Assembly (NCBI GenBank): GCA_003151155.1 | Contig: PLWX01000141.1 | Location: 14,160 to 74,464, forward strand | DNA from: Acidobacteriaceae bacterium | Lineage (GTDB): Bacteria > Acidobacteriota > Terriglobia > Terriglobales > Acidobacteriaceae | DNA: 60,305 bases | Direction of reading: 5' to 3' | Shown here: in pieces, positions 45,120-53,081 of the stretch | How the letters are laid out: each line of letters begins with the position of its first letter | How positions within the stretch are numbered: the stretch's first letter is position 1 | Made by a program: the position numbers and the translations under genes | Notes under the pieces: generated by a model | The model's database searches: none | The model's input: only the letters and a program-made list of their open reading frames with translations | What the model was told of the DNA's origin: nothing

Positions 45120-45230
45120 GCGCAGCGGGCGTTCGAAAGACCGAAAGGGAGTAGAACCTTCGCCCGATTTTTCGGAATTCGACCTAGTCAGACAATAATT
45201 GGGGTGTGAAGCGCCCTTCTGGCCTTTTCT

Positions 45231-46037
45231 CTAATTTCCAGCGAGAGCTTCTCCGACGTAGCGCGCAACCACGGATGATAGCGTTTCAAGTTGGGTCGTG
45301 ACCATGTCGAGGTGCGCGCCTGGAATAGTTTCAATCTGGAACTCGTTCGTGAGGTGCGCCCAAACAGCCGCTGGATCGCTTGGGAAGAACGTAGGAATTG
45401 CCGCCTTCACAAACCGTATCTTGCCGCTGTAAAACGAAGGACGATAGTTGCGCCACGCGTCGTATGCCGAATCCTTGATAGCCTTACCGCCGCGAACCAT
45501 CGACTCCTCTTGCGGACGCTCACTGGGCGCCCCCCTTGGGTGGGGCTGGGAGGGTTGGCTCCTTCGCAACAGGGAAACGGCGCGTCTCATCACCAGACGA
45601 AGTGTGAGTGCTGCGTGCTGTGGCAGCGATAGGTTGTTGCGGGAGGGGTAAGAATCCAACATCGCCAAAAGAGAGACGGTCTCATTGGCTTTTCCCAAAC
45701 GACGCGCCACTTCAAGCATCACCAAACCACCGAGCGAATGCCCGATCAATATGTAAGGTCCGTGCGGCTGCAAGTGCTGGATCGAGTGGCAATGAAATTC
45801 AGCAATCTCTTCGATTCGTCTCAGGGGTTCGTCCACGCCGTTTCTGCCTCTTGGCTGTAACCCATAGACGGGATGCGCAACTTGCAGAAGATTGGCAAAT
45901 TGGGAAAGATGTTCCGCTGTATCCCCTATGCCGGGTGCGATGAAAATTGGCGGCATTCTGGTTCCGGCCTTCAGTAGCACCACCGCTGTTGTCTGCTCTT
46001 CGCCGCTTAGGTTGGACCCATCTTCACGAGTAGTCAT
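45231..46037 (-). CDS. Thioesterase (alpha/beta-hydrolase, type II-like)
   Basis: 268 residues. PPIFIAPGIGDTAEHLSQFANLL opens the thioesterase domain in two blocks, and VYGLQPRG, then GPYILIGHSLGGLVMLEVARRL with nucleophile Ser101 follow. A His near 249 in IPGAHLDMVT completes the triad. It resembles the thioesterases that release chains from carrier proteins in NRPS/PKS systems. The partner here is probably the ACP at 37518. Four bases separate it from the ALDH gene, so the two are co-transcribed. Confidence 0.88.
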   Translation of the reverse strand: MTTREDGSNLSGEEQTTAVVLLKAGTRMPPIFIAPGIGDTAEHLSQFANLLQVAHPVYGLQPRGRNGVDEPLRRIEEIAEFHCHSIQHLQPHGPYILIGHSLGGLVMLEVARRLGKANETVSLLAMLDSYPSRNNLSLPQHAALTLRLVMRRAVSLLRRSQPSQPHPRGAPSERPQEESMVRGGKAIKDSAYDAWRNYRPSFYSGKIRFVKAAIPTFFPSDPAAVWAHLTNEFQIETIPGAHLDMVTTQLETLSSVVARYVGEALAGN

Positions 46038-46041
46038 TGAA

Positions 46042-47478
46042 TCATTTTCCAGCCGACGAGTAGCCCAGGATGGCTTTCAGTTCCAGAAATTCTTCGAGTC
46101 CTGCCTCGCCCCATTCCCGTCCATTGCCGGATTGTTTATAGCCGCCAAAACAGCCGCCGAAATCGACGCGGGCGCTATTGATGTGTACATTTCCGGCGCG
46201 AATCCCTTTCGCCACTCGACGAGCACGCTCAAGGTTGCTCGAGGTCACAAAGCCCGCCAATCCGTATGCACTATCGTTCGCGATTCGGATTGCCTCGTCT
46301 TCATCCTCGTACGGAAGAATGCAAAGCACAGGCCCGAAAATCTCCTCGCGCGCAATGATCATGTCATTGCTGACATCGGCGAAGATCGTTGGTTTTACAA
46401 AGTAGCCTTTTTCAAGCCCCTCTGGGCGGCCGGCTCCACCCGATACCAGCGTGGCTCCCTCATCAATGCCGAGCTGGATAAACCGCTGCACTCTTTCAAA
46501 CTGCGCTTTGCTCACGAGCGGCCCAACAGTTGTGTCTTCCTTCTGAGGGTCTCCGACTTTGGTAGCGTGGGCTTCCCGCTTCGCCGCCGCAATCGCTTCC
46601 GCCATCCTCGAACGTGGAATAAGTAAGCGAGTAGGAGCATTGCATGACTGACCTGTGTTGCGAAAGCAGGCTTGCACCGCATCCCTGACAGCGGTTACGC
46701 AGTCCGCATCGTCTAATAGGATGTTCGGCGACTTGCCCCCCAGTTCCTGGGTGACCCGCTTCACCGTTGGAGCAGCTGCCATCGCCACCGCAACCCCGGC
46801 GCGCGTGGATCCGGTGAACGATACCATTGCGATCTCCGGATGAGAAGCGATCGCCGCGCCGACAGTTGGGCCGTCCCCATTCACAAGATTGAAGACGCCG
46901 CGCGGAACACCAGCTTCCTCGAGAATCTGCACAAAGAGATAAGCAGAGAGAGGCGCCAGTTCGCTAGGCTTCAAGACCATGGTGCAGCCGGCAGCAAGTG
47001 CGGGCGCAACCTTGCAGGCGATCTGATTCATGGGCCAGTTCCAGGGAGTGATCAGTCCACACACGCCGATCGGCTCTTTGCGCAGCAGCGTCGTACCGTT
47101 CGTTTGTTCAAACTGGAAGCGGCTTAGAGTCTTCACCATCTCAGCCAGGTGAGCCATTCCCGAAGGTGCCTGGGCCCTTCGCGCCAGTGTAATGGGAGCT
47201 CCCATCTCCAGCGAAATCGCCTGCGCCATTTCTTCGCTTCTCGCTTTGTAGATATTGATGATCCGCTGCAGCAATTCAACGCGCTGCTCGACGGTGGTCT
47301 CTTGGTAAGACTCAAATGCCCGCTTTGCTGCAGCGACGGCTCGGTCTACATCGCCGGCAGTCCCCATAGAAATAGTCGCGATCGGCTCTCCGGTGGCGGG
47401 GTTCTGCACCGACAAATCATTCGCGTGGACCGGAGGGACCCATTCACCGTCGATGTAAAATTTGCGGCAATTTCTCAT
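46042..47478 (-). CDS. Aldehyde dehydrogenase family protein
   Basis: 478 residues. LITPWNWPMNQIACK (about 142-156), the catalytic Glu245 in VTQELGGKSPN and nucleophile Cys279 in NTGQSCNAPTR are present. FGPVLCILPY and GGYKQSGNGREWGEAGLEEF complete the family pattern. It oxidises an aldehyde to an acid with NAD(P). First gene of the minus-strand operon that continues into the thioesterase. It diverges from the aminotransferase gene across a 215-bp region. Confidence 0.93.
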   Translation of the reverse strand: MRNCRKFYIDGEWVPPVHANDLSVQNPATGEPIATISMGTAGDVDRAVAAAKRAFESYQETTVEQRVELLQRIINIYKARSEEMAQAISLEMGAPITLARRAQAPSGMAHLAEMVKTLSRFQFEQTNGTTLLRKEPIGVCGLITPWNWPMNQIACKVAPALAAGCTMVLKPSELAPLSAYLFVQILEEAGVPRGVFNLVNGDGPTVGAAIASHPEIAMVSFTGSTRAGVAVAMAAAPTVKRVTQELGGKSPNILLDDADCVTAVRDAVQACFRNTGQSCNAPTRLLIPRSRMAEAIAAAKREAHATKVGDPQKEDTTVGPLVSKAQFERVQRFIQLGIDEGATLVSGGAGRPEGLEKGYFVKPTIFADVSNDMIIAREEIFGPVLCILPYEDEDEAIRIANDSAYGLAGFVTSSNLERARRVAKGIRAGNVHINSARVDFGGCFGGYKQSGNGREWGEAGLEEFLELKAILGYSSAGK

Positions 47479-47557
47479 GCAAACCCCGTGAGCTGTTCGG
47501 TTTTGGAAGAAGCATGAACCGAGTTTTCGATGTAACAGTCCAGCTTGTCTTTTGCCA

Positions 47558-47572
47558 TCTTGTTCAACAAGA
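47558..47572. promoter_or_regulatory. Perfect 15-bp palindrome in the divergent ALDH/aminotransferase region
   Basis: TCTTGTTCAACAAGA has 7-bp arms around one base. It lies 80 bp from the ALDH start and 122 bp from the aminotransferase start, so a dimeric regulator could control both. A second, looser repeat (TGAGT-N6-ACTCA) is at 47625-47640. Confidence 0.45.
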
Positions 47573-47693
47573 CGGGAAGTGAACTGCCTGGCGCCGCCCT
47601 TGTTAGGAGAATTATAAGGGTACTTGAGTTCATTGACTCACCAGTGCCGCCCTCGTAACCTACGTGGAGGACACAGAAGACCGAGGAGAAACT

Positions 47694-48566
47694 ATGGCAG
47701 TAGTACCTGCGCAGTCAAAGACTTGGACGTATTTCGAGGACGAATGGCATGAGGGTAATGTCCCCATCATGGGTCCCCGGACGCATGCTGCCTGGCTCTG
47801 CTCGATGGTGTTCGACGGGGCCCGAACCTTCGAAGGGGTAACGCCCGACCTCGAACTTCATTGCGCACGCGTCAATGAGTCCGCCAAGAAGATGTATCTC
47901 AAGCCGGTAGTGTCACCCGAGACTTGGGTCAAACTGGCGCGAGAGGGAATTGCCCGTTTTGAAAAGGAAGCTACCCTCTATATCCGCCCCATGTATTGGG
48001 CTGAAAAGGAAGGACCTTGGGTGCAAGCCCACGATCTGGAGTCGACCGCTTGGTGCTTGTGTATCTATGACGCGCCCATGCGTCCTCCGAAGGGTTTTTC
48101 GGTTACGTTGTCTGCCTTCCGGCGTCCGACCCACGAAACCATGCCGGTCGATGCCAAGGCCGGATGTCTCTATCCCAATAATTCACGCGCGCTCTTCGAG
48201 TGCCAATCGCGTGGCTTTGACAATTCGATCCTCTGCGACCAATTGGGGAATGTCGCCGAGTTCGCCACATCGAATATCTTCATGGTGAAGAAAGACATTG
48301 TGTACACCCCTGTTCCCAATGGAACGTTCCTCGCGGGTATCACCCGCCAGCGGGTCATCGGATTGCTGCGCCAAGCCGGTATAAACGTGATAGAAAAAAC
48401 GCTGACCTACGCGGACTTCGCAGCAGCCGACGAGATCTTTTCTACGGGCAATTACTCGAAAGTCACGCCCGTGATTCGAATCGACAACCGAACTTTGCAA
48501 CATGGGCCCATCTACACGAAGGCCCGCGAGTTGTACTGGGCGTTCGCGCATTCCGGCGACAAGTGA
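47694..48566 (+). CDS. Branched-chain amino acid aminotransferase-like (class IV PLP)
   Basis: 290 residues. The Schiff-base lysine is Lys155 in VDAKAGCLYPNNSRAL. GNVAEFATSNIFMVK and TFLAGITRQRVIGLLR are class IV signatures. It interconverts a branched or aromatic amino acid with its 2-keto acid. ATG 47694 is preceded by GAGGAGAAACT; GTG 47664 would add 10 residues. It could feed the ThDP enzyme, which sits on the opposite strand (inference). Confidence 0.9.
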   Translation: MAVVPAQSKTWTYFEDEWHEGNVPIMGPRTHAAWLCSMVFDGARTFEGVTPDLELHCARVNESAKKMYLKPVVSPETWVKLAREGIARFEKEATLYIRPMYWAEKEGPWVQAHDLESTAWCLCIYDAPMRPPKGFSVTLSAFRRPTHETMPVDAKAGCLYPNNSRALFECQSRGFDNSILCDQLGNVAEFATSNIFMVKKDIVYTPVPNGTFLAGITRQRVIGLLRQAGINVIEKTLTYADFAAADEIFSTGNYSKVTPVIRIDNRTLQHGPIYTKARELYWAFAHSGDK

Positions 48567-48649
48567 TTCCCTGGACTTCCTAACGTTCTCAAAATACCTT
48601 GGAGGCGCGTGACCGTCAGCTTTTCTCAGCGTGAATGGATGATAGGACG

Positions 48650-49510
48650 ATGACTAAGTCTCCTGGGGACTTGGTTGTCGCTCTCCTTCTTGGTGCTCTG
48701 TCCGTAATCCTTTGGTTTCAGCCCCTTGCTGAAACATGGACGTTGGCCTTTACCAACGAGAGATATACCCACCTTCTGCTGATACTCCCCATTGCCTTAG
48801 CTTTGATCGGCTATTCCGTTCAGCGAACCGAGTCGGGCTGGACCGGTAGAGCGCAAGCCGTCGTCTTGCTGCTGGTGGCCCTCCTCCTGTGGGCTTTCTC
48901 TCGATGGGGGAATTTAGCACTCGGCACCGATTATCGACTGACCGTCGCTATGGCTGGGCTAGTGGTCTGGTGGATTGGCTGTTTCGTCCTTGGCTTGGGC
49001 AAGTCGGCGTGGCAGGTGTACCGATTTCAGCTGCTGTTTCTGCTCTGGATTGTTCCTCTTCCGTCCGTCGTGGTGGACGAGATCGTGCGAGGCCTTCAGC
49101 ACGGATCGGCGGTAACGGCGCAATTGCTGTTCGAAATTGTGGGGACACCGACGACCAGAGAAGGTTCGAGTCTGTTCCTCCCAGGCCTCGAGTTAGACGT
49201 CGGTGCCGAGTGCAGCAGTATTCGATCCAGCATGATGTTGTTTGTCACAACGACGCTGCTCGCTTTCGTGTTCCTCCGCACGCGCTGGCGTCGCTGGCTT
49301 ACCGTCCTTCTTGCTGTTCCAATTGCGATAGCGAAAAATGGCGTGCGCATTGCCACAATCGGGACTCTCGGAACGCGTGTGGATCCGAGTTATCTGACCG
49401 GACGGCTCCATCGCGAAGGTGGAATAGTGTTCTTGTCGCTGGCCCTTGCTGCCGTTTGCGGTATTGTGTGGATCCTGCGACGGAAGGAAGATTCAGCGAA
49501 TACGCTATAA
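48650..49510 (+). CDS. Exosortase (XrtA-like membrane transpeptidase)
   Basis: 286 residues, about eight transmembrane segments. The three invariant active-site residues are visible: Cys188 in GAECSSIRSSMM, Arg233 in AKNGVRIATIG and His254 in GRLHREGG. Exosortases cut and anchor proteins with a PEP-CTERM-type tail (family knowledge). No EpsI domain is fused and no PEP-CTERM protein was found in the window. The start is ATG 48650 or 48635. An 83-bp gap follows the aminotransferase gene. Confidence 0.9.
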   Translation: MTKSPGDLVVALLLGALSVILWFQPLAETWTLAFTNERYTHLLLILPIALALIGYSVQRTESGWTGRAQAVVLLLVALLLWAFSRWGNLALGTDYRLTVAMAGLVVWWIGCFVLGLGKSAWQVYRFQLLFLLWIVPLPSVVVDEIVRGLQHGSAVTAQLLFEIVGTPTTREGSSLFLPGLELDVGAECSSIRSSMMLFVTTTLLAFVFLRTRWRRWLTVLLAVPIAIAKNGVRIATIGTLGTRVDPSYLTGRLHREGGIVFLSLALAAVCGIVWILRRKEDSANTL

Positions 49511-49891
49511 AAGTTAAAAATCCACCTGACGCCTGCAGCCGTGCGATTCCTCCATTGAATCTCAACATCTTGCGCGCACTCTTACGACAGCTTCAACAGT
49601 ACTCCTCTGTCCTTCCAGAGACATGTTTTTACCCAATGGGAATTCCGATTACACTCTGCTATTCTCGCCAACACTGAGACACCGGTTCCTTCTACTTCCA
49701 ACAGCACGGAGTGCGCGCTGTGGAAGCAGGAAACGAAAGCTCAATTCCGGACCAGGCAATGGCAACCCCGTTCTCTCGACGATCCGTGTTGCTGATTCGG
49801 CTCGGAAACCGCGGCAGCAAGGGCCTTCCGCGGCGATTCAATAGGTGACGCACCGATCGTTCATGATTGTCACCGCAAAGGAACTGCTCTG
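49511..49891 (+). other. 381-bp gene-poor gap between the exosortase and wecB genes
   Basis: I see no gene I can support. A 73-codon frame at 49623-49844 has no ribosome-binding site and no domain. There is no strong hairpin or palindrome. The region probably carries the promoter of wecB, but no convincing -35/-10 pair stands out. Confidence 0.4.
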
Positions 49892-50986
49892 ATGCATTTT
49901 TTACATGTCGTGGGTGCACGTCCGAACTTCATGAAAGCCGCTCCGCTATTGCGTTCTTTGGACGCGAAGGGAGTACGGCAAACACTCGTGCATTCTGGTC
50001 AGCACTACGATCGCAACATGTCTGACGTATTCTTCGACCAGCTTGGCATCCGTGAACCCGACGTGAATCTACAAGTGGGCGGCGGAAGTCATGCGCAGCA
50101 GACCGCAGGCATCATGAGCCGTTTTGAGCCTGTGCTGTTGGAGACTAAGCCGGATGTAGTGATCGTTTATGGCGATGTAAACTCGACCACCGCAGTGGCG
50201 ATCGTTTGCGCCAAGCTTGGCGTTAAACTCGTCCATGTTGAAGCAGGGCTGCGATCCTTCGACCGCACTATGCCGGAGGAGATCAATCGGCTTATTACCG
50301 ATCAGCTCGCGGATGTTCTGTTGACGCCGTCGATCGATGGCAACGAAAACCTGCGACGCGAAGGGATTCCGGAATCGAAAGTTCACCTGGTCGGCAACAT
50401 CATGATCGATACATTGGTGCGGCTGCTGCCTGTGGCCGACGAGCTCTTCTCTAAATTGGCCTCAGAACATGGTCTGAAGAGCTTTGGATTAGTAACCTTG
50501 CATCGCCCCTCGAATGTTGATGACATCAGCAAACTAAAGCCAATCGTCGAATCCCTCGATCGCTTGGCCGCCGATATGCCGATGATTTTTCCCGTGCATC
50601 CGCGCACTCGCCAGCGCATCACCGAACACGGGCTCAAGATCAAGCATTTGAAATTGCTTGACCCTCTGCCTTATATCGACTTCCTTGCGCTGGAAAAGCA
50701 TGCGAAAGCTGTCATGACGGATTCCGGAGGAGTGCAGGAGGAAACGACCTATCTCGGCGTTCCATGTTTCACCTTGCGCGAGAACACAGAACGACCCGTG
50801 ACGGTCTCGATCGGCACCAACAGACTTGTCGGCTTCGACCTTACGCTCCTCGAATGTGAAATGCGAAAGACGATCTCAGGAGCTCGCACGGGCGGCTTGG
50901 TCCCTCCTCTATGGGACGGCAAAACCGCCGATCGCATTGCCGATCTCCTCATCAGTCCGGCCACGTTTTCGCTTGCTACTACGTAG
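49892..50986 (+). CDS. wecB: UDP-N-acetylglucosamine 2-epimerase (non-hydrolysing)
   Basis: 364 residues. VVGARPNFMKAAPLLRSL (N-terminal), VHVEAGLRSFDRTMPEEINR (about 112-131), the VTLHRPSNVDD segment and VMTDSGGVQEETTYLGVPCFTLRENTERPVT in two blocks are the full WecB pattern. It makes UDP-ManNAc, a precursor of many surface polysaccharides. It likely supplies the EPS locus from its edge. Confidence 0.94.
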   Translation: MHFLHVVGARPNFMKAAPLLRSLDAKGVRQTLVHSGQHYDRNMSDVFFDQLGIREPDVNLQVGGGSHAQQTAGIMSRFEPVLLETKPDVVIVYGDVNSTTAVAIVCAKLGVKLVHVEAGLRSFDRTMPEEINRLITDQLADVLLTPSIDGNENLRREGIPESKVHLVGNIMIDTLVRLLPVADELFSKLASEHGLKSFGLVTLHRPSNVDDISKLKPIVESLDRLAADMPMIFPVHPRTRQRITEHGLKIKHLKLLDPLPYIDFLALEKHAKAVMTDSGGVQEETTYLGVPCFTLRENTERPVTVSIGTNRLVGFDLTLLECEMRKTISGARTGGLVPPLWDGKTADRIADLLISPATFSLATT

Positions 50987-51244
50987 GCCATGCCAGTCAG
51001 CAAACGCTTTTACCAGCGGAGCGAATCTCTCGCGGCCTGCCTGACGCACATTTCACTGCACGGGCCATTAGCAAATCCTAAGTTGTTTTGTTCAGCCCGA
51101 CTGTGCGAATATAACGGAAGTCTTGTGGTGGGTTTCCTCGTAGCTCCATGCTCCATAGGGGCCGTCCCCTCACCAATTGTTCCCATTTGCACTCCGCGCA
51201 TCTTTTGCAGATTAGACTCCCAGACCAACTGCAATCGTAAGATC
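50987..51244 (+). other. First part of a 462-bp gene-poor gap after wecB
   Basis: No gene that I can support. A small hairpin AGGGG/CCCCT lies at 51157-51170 without a T-run. The rest of the gap (51287-51448) carries the ribosome-binding site of the radical SAM gene and nothing else I recognise. Confidence 0.35.
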
Positions 51245-51286
51245 AACGGAAAAAGGCTGCGCAGGCGGGCCTTTTCTACTTCCGTT
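51245..51286 (+). terminator. Possible terminator downstream of wecB
   Basis: AACGGAA and AAAGGC (51245-51257) pair with GCCTTT and TTCCGTT (51269-51286), with a 5-base bulge on the 3' side. The inner AAAGGC...GCCTTTTCT alone looks like a weak intrinsic terminator with a T-rich end. It is 259 bp after wecB, so it may close that transcript before the radical SAM gene. Confidence 0.4.
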
Positions 51287-51448
51287 CAAATCCTGCTCAT
51301 TTAGGGACGCGGAATCGGTTGAGCTGACAAAGATATTACATTCATCGGCCAACCTAACGACAACGCTTTAGACGGGTAATGCGTTCTTATCACCCACAGT
51401 GCACTTAGCTGTAGGAAGCAATCCCCGTAGCCTCGGAAGGAGGCAGCA

Positions 51449-53032
51449 GTGAACGTGCACCTCGTGAATCCCAGCGACAATTCCTTCGGTACGGCAGTCA
51501 TCACCCCTCGATGGCTATTCGTTCTAGCGGCAGCGACGCCCCGCTCGTTTGGCGATCCAATCTTGGTCGACGAATCCCTCGAACAACTTGACCCTTCCAC
51601 GGTTCAACCCGGCGACTTTGTCGGTGTAAGCGTTCATACCGGCAACGCGCTGCGCGGCTACGAGGTCGGCAATCTCGCGAAAGCGCGTGGAGCCTGGGTG
51701 ATCTACGGCGGCATTCACGCCACCCTTTATCCTGAAGAGCCCTTCGAACGCGGCAGCGCCGATTGCGTGGTCAAAGGGGATGGCGACTTGATCTGGGCGC
51801 AAGCTCTGAGCGACTGCGCCGCCGGAACGCCCCAGCGAATCTATGACGGCGGGCGAATTTCCGGCGACCAATTCATTGCCGCACGCTGGGACCTGATGCC
51901 TCGCGACAAATATATGTGGGCCTCCGTGCAGACCATTCGCGGCTGCCCGAAACATTGTTCGTTCTGTTCCGTATGGCGCACCGACGGCCAACAGCCGAGG
52001 CAGCGCAGCTTCCACAAGGTCATCGACGAAATTATCGATCTTCGTCGCATGGGCTTTCGGTTCATCGCCCTCGCGGACGATAACTTCTATCCCGTTACTC
52101 TCACCGATCTGCGCTTAGCAAAAGCACAACAAAACCAGGTGAAGGTTCAGGAACTCCAGGATATCCGGGATGAACGCTTCCGACTGATGGCCGAGTTAGC
52201 AAAGCTTCCCAAAGACATGGTGTTCTTCACCCAGATCACCATGGAAGCCGCCGAAGACACAGAATTTCTCGACGCGATGCGCAACGCCAACATCAAGGGC
52301 GCTCTTGTCGGTGTAGAAGCCGTCACTCCCGAAGGTCTGAAGGCTGTCTATAAGGACTTCAACTACTCCGGCGATCGCCTCGTTGAACAGTTGCAGACCT
52401 TCCGCAAGCACGGCGTGCATGTCCTCGGTTCGTTCATCTTTGGATTGCCAACCGACAAGCCCGCCACCTTCACCGCAACCGCCGAACTCGCGTTGAAGTC
52501 AGGTATCACCTTCGCGCAGTTCGTAATGATGACCCCTTTTCCGGGTACGGTCGATTTCGGTCGCTGGGAAAAAGAGAAACTCGTCGACCCGTTCTATGTG
52601 GACGGAGTGCCTATCACGCGCTACTGGCTCATTCCAATCCAGAATCGTCCCAAGATGTTCACCCCCCATCCGCTCATGAGTTCCGCAGAGATCAGTGAGC
52701 GTACGCAAGGTGTTTGGGATCGCTTCTACGATTGGCACTCGATCTGGAAGCGCTCGGACTGCACGCCTACGCTCAAATCGCGGCTTGCGTTTATCTTTAT
52801 TTCGAAGCTCTATCGACAGATGTATGCCGGTACAGGGATCTCTACCGACAGTGCGCGCCGCAAAAAGGCGAAGACCTCGGCGCGTTTCATCGCGCGGCAA
52901 TGTCGCAAGCTCTTTCAGGCCAAACCCATGCCGGAACTTGCGTCGCCGGATTGGGGACTCGGCGCAATTGTGTCCTCGGAACGGATACTCGGCCTCAGCG
53001 ACACGGCCGGTCCGTTCAATGTCCTGAACTAA
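51449..53032 (+). CDS. B12-binding-type radical SAM protein
   Basis: 527 residues. An N-terminal cobalamin-binding-like domain (about 1-140, VIYGGIHATLYPEEPF) precedes the radical SAM core with the 4Fe-4S cysteines Cys166, Cys170 and Cys173 in RGCPKHCSFC. FIALADDNFYP and GVEAVTPEGLKAVYKDFNYSG are family-like. Related enzymes act in hopanoid, lipid or peptide modification; the substrate here cannot be told. The start GTG 51449 has a very strong ribosome-binding site, GGAAGGAGG. A terminator follows at 53051-53079. Confidence 0.88.
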   Translation: MNVHLVNPSDNSFGTAVITPRWLFVLAAATPRSFGDPILVDESLEQLDPSTVQPGDFVGVSVHTGNALRGYEVGNLAKARGAWVIYGGIHATLYPEEPFERGSADCVVKGDGDLIWAQALSDCAAGTPQRIYDGGRISGDQFIAARWDLMPRDKYMWASVQTIRGCPKHCSFCSVWRTDGQQPRQRSFHKVIDEIIDLRRMGFRFIALADDNFYPVTLTDLRLAKAQQNQVKVQELQDIRDERFRLMAELAKLPKDMVFFTQITMEAAEDTEFLDAMRNANIKGALVGVEAVTPEGLKAVYKDFNYSGDRLVEQLQTFRKHGVHVLGSFIFGLPTDKPATFTATAELALKSGITFAQFVMMTPFPGTVDFGRWEKEKLVDPFYVDGVPITRYWLIPIQNRPKMFTPHPLMSSAEISERTQGVWDRFYDWHSIWKRSDCTPTLKSRLAFIFISKLYRQMYAGTGISTDSARRKKAKTSARFIARQCRKLFQAKPMPELASPDWGLGAIVSSERILGLSDTAGPFNVLN

Positions 53033-53050
53033 GTTTTCCGAAGAATGCAG

Positions 53051-53079
53051 AGGCCTCCGAGCACGGAGGCCTTTGTCTT
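53051..53079. terminator. Intrinsic terminator shared by convergent genes
   Basis: AGGCCTCCG (53051-53059) pairs perfectly with CGGAGGCCT (53064-53072) around the loop AGCA, followed by TTGTCTT. It lies 18 bp after the radical SAM stop and just beyond the stop of the minus-strand CheB-CheR gene, so it can end both transcripts. Confidence 0.85.
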
Positions 53080-53081
53080 GC

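Noticed and set aside
49623-49844. 73-codon frame as exosortase substrate or EpsI fragment
   Set aside because: No ribosome-binding site, signal peptide, PEP motif or C-terminal helix.
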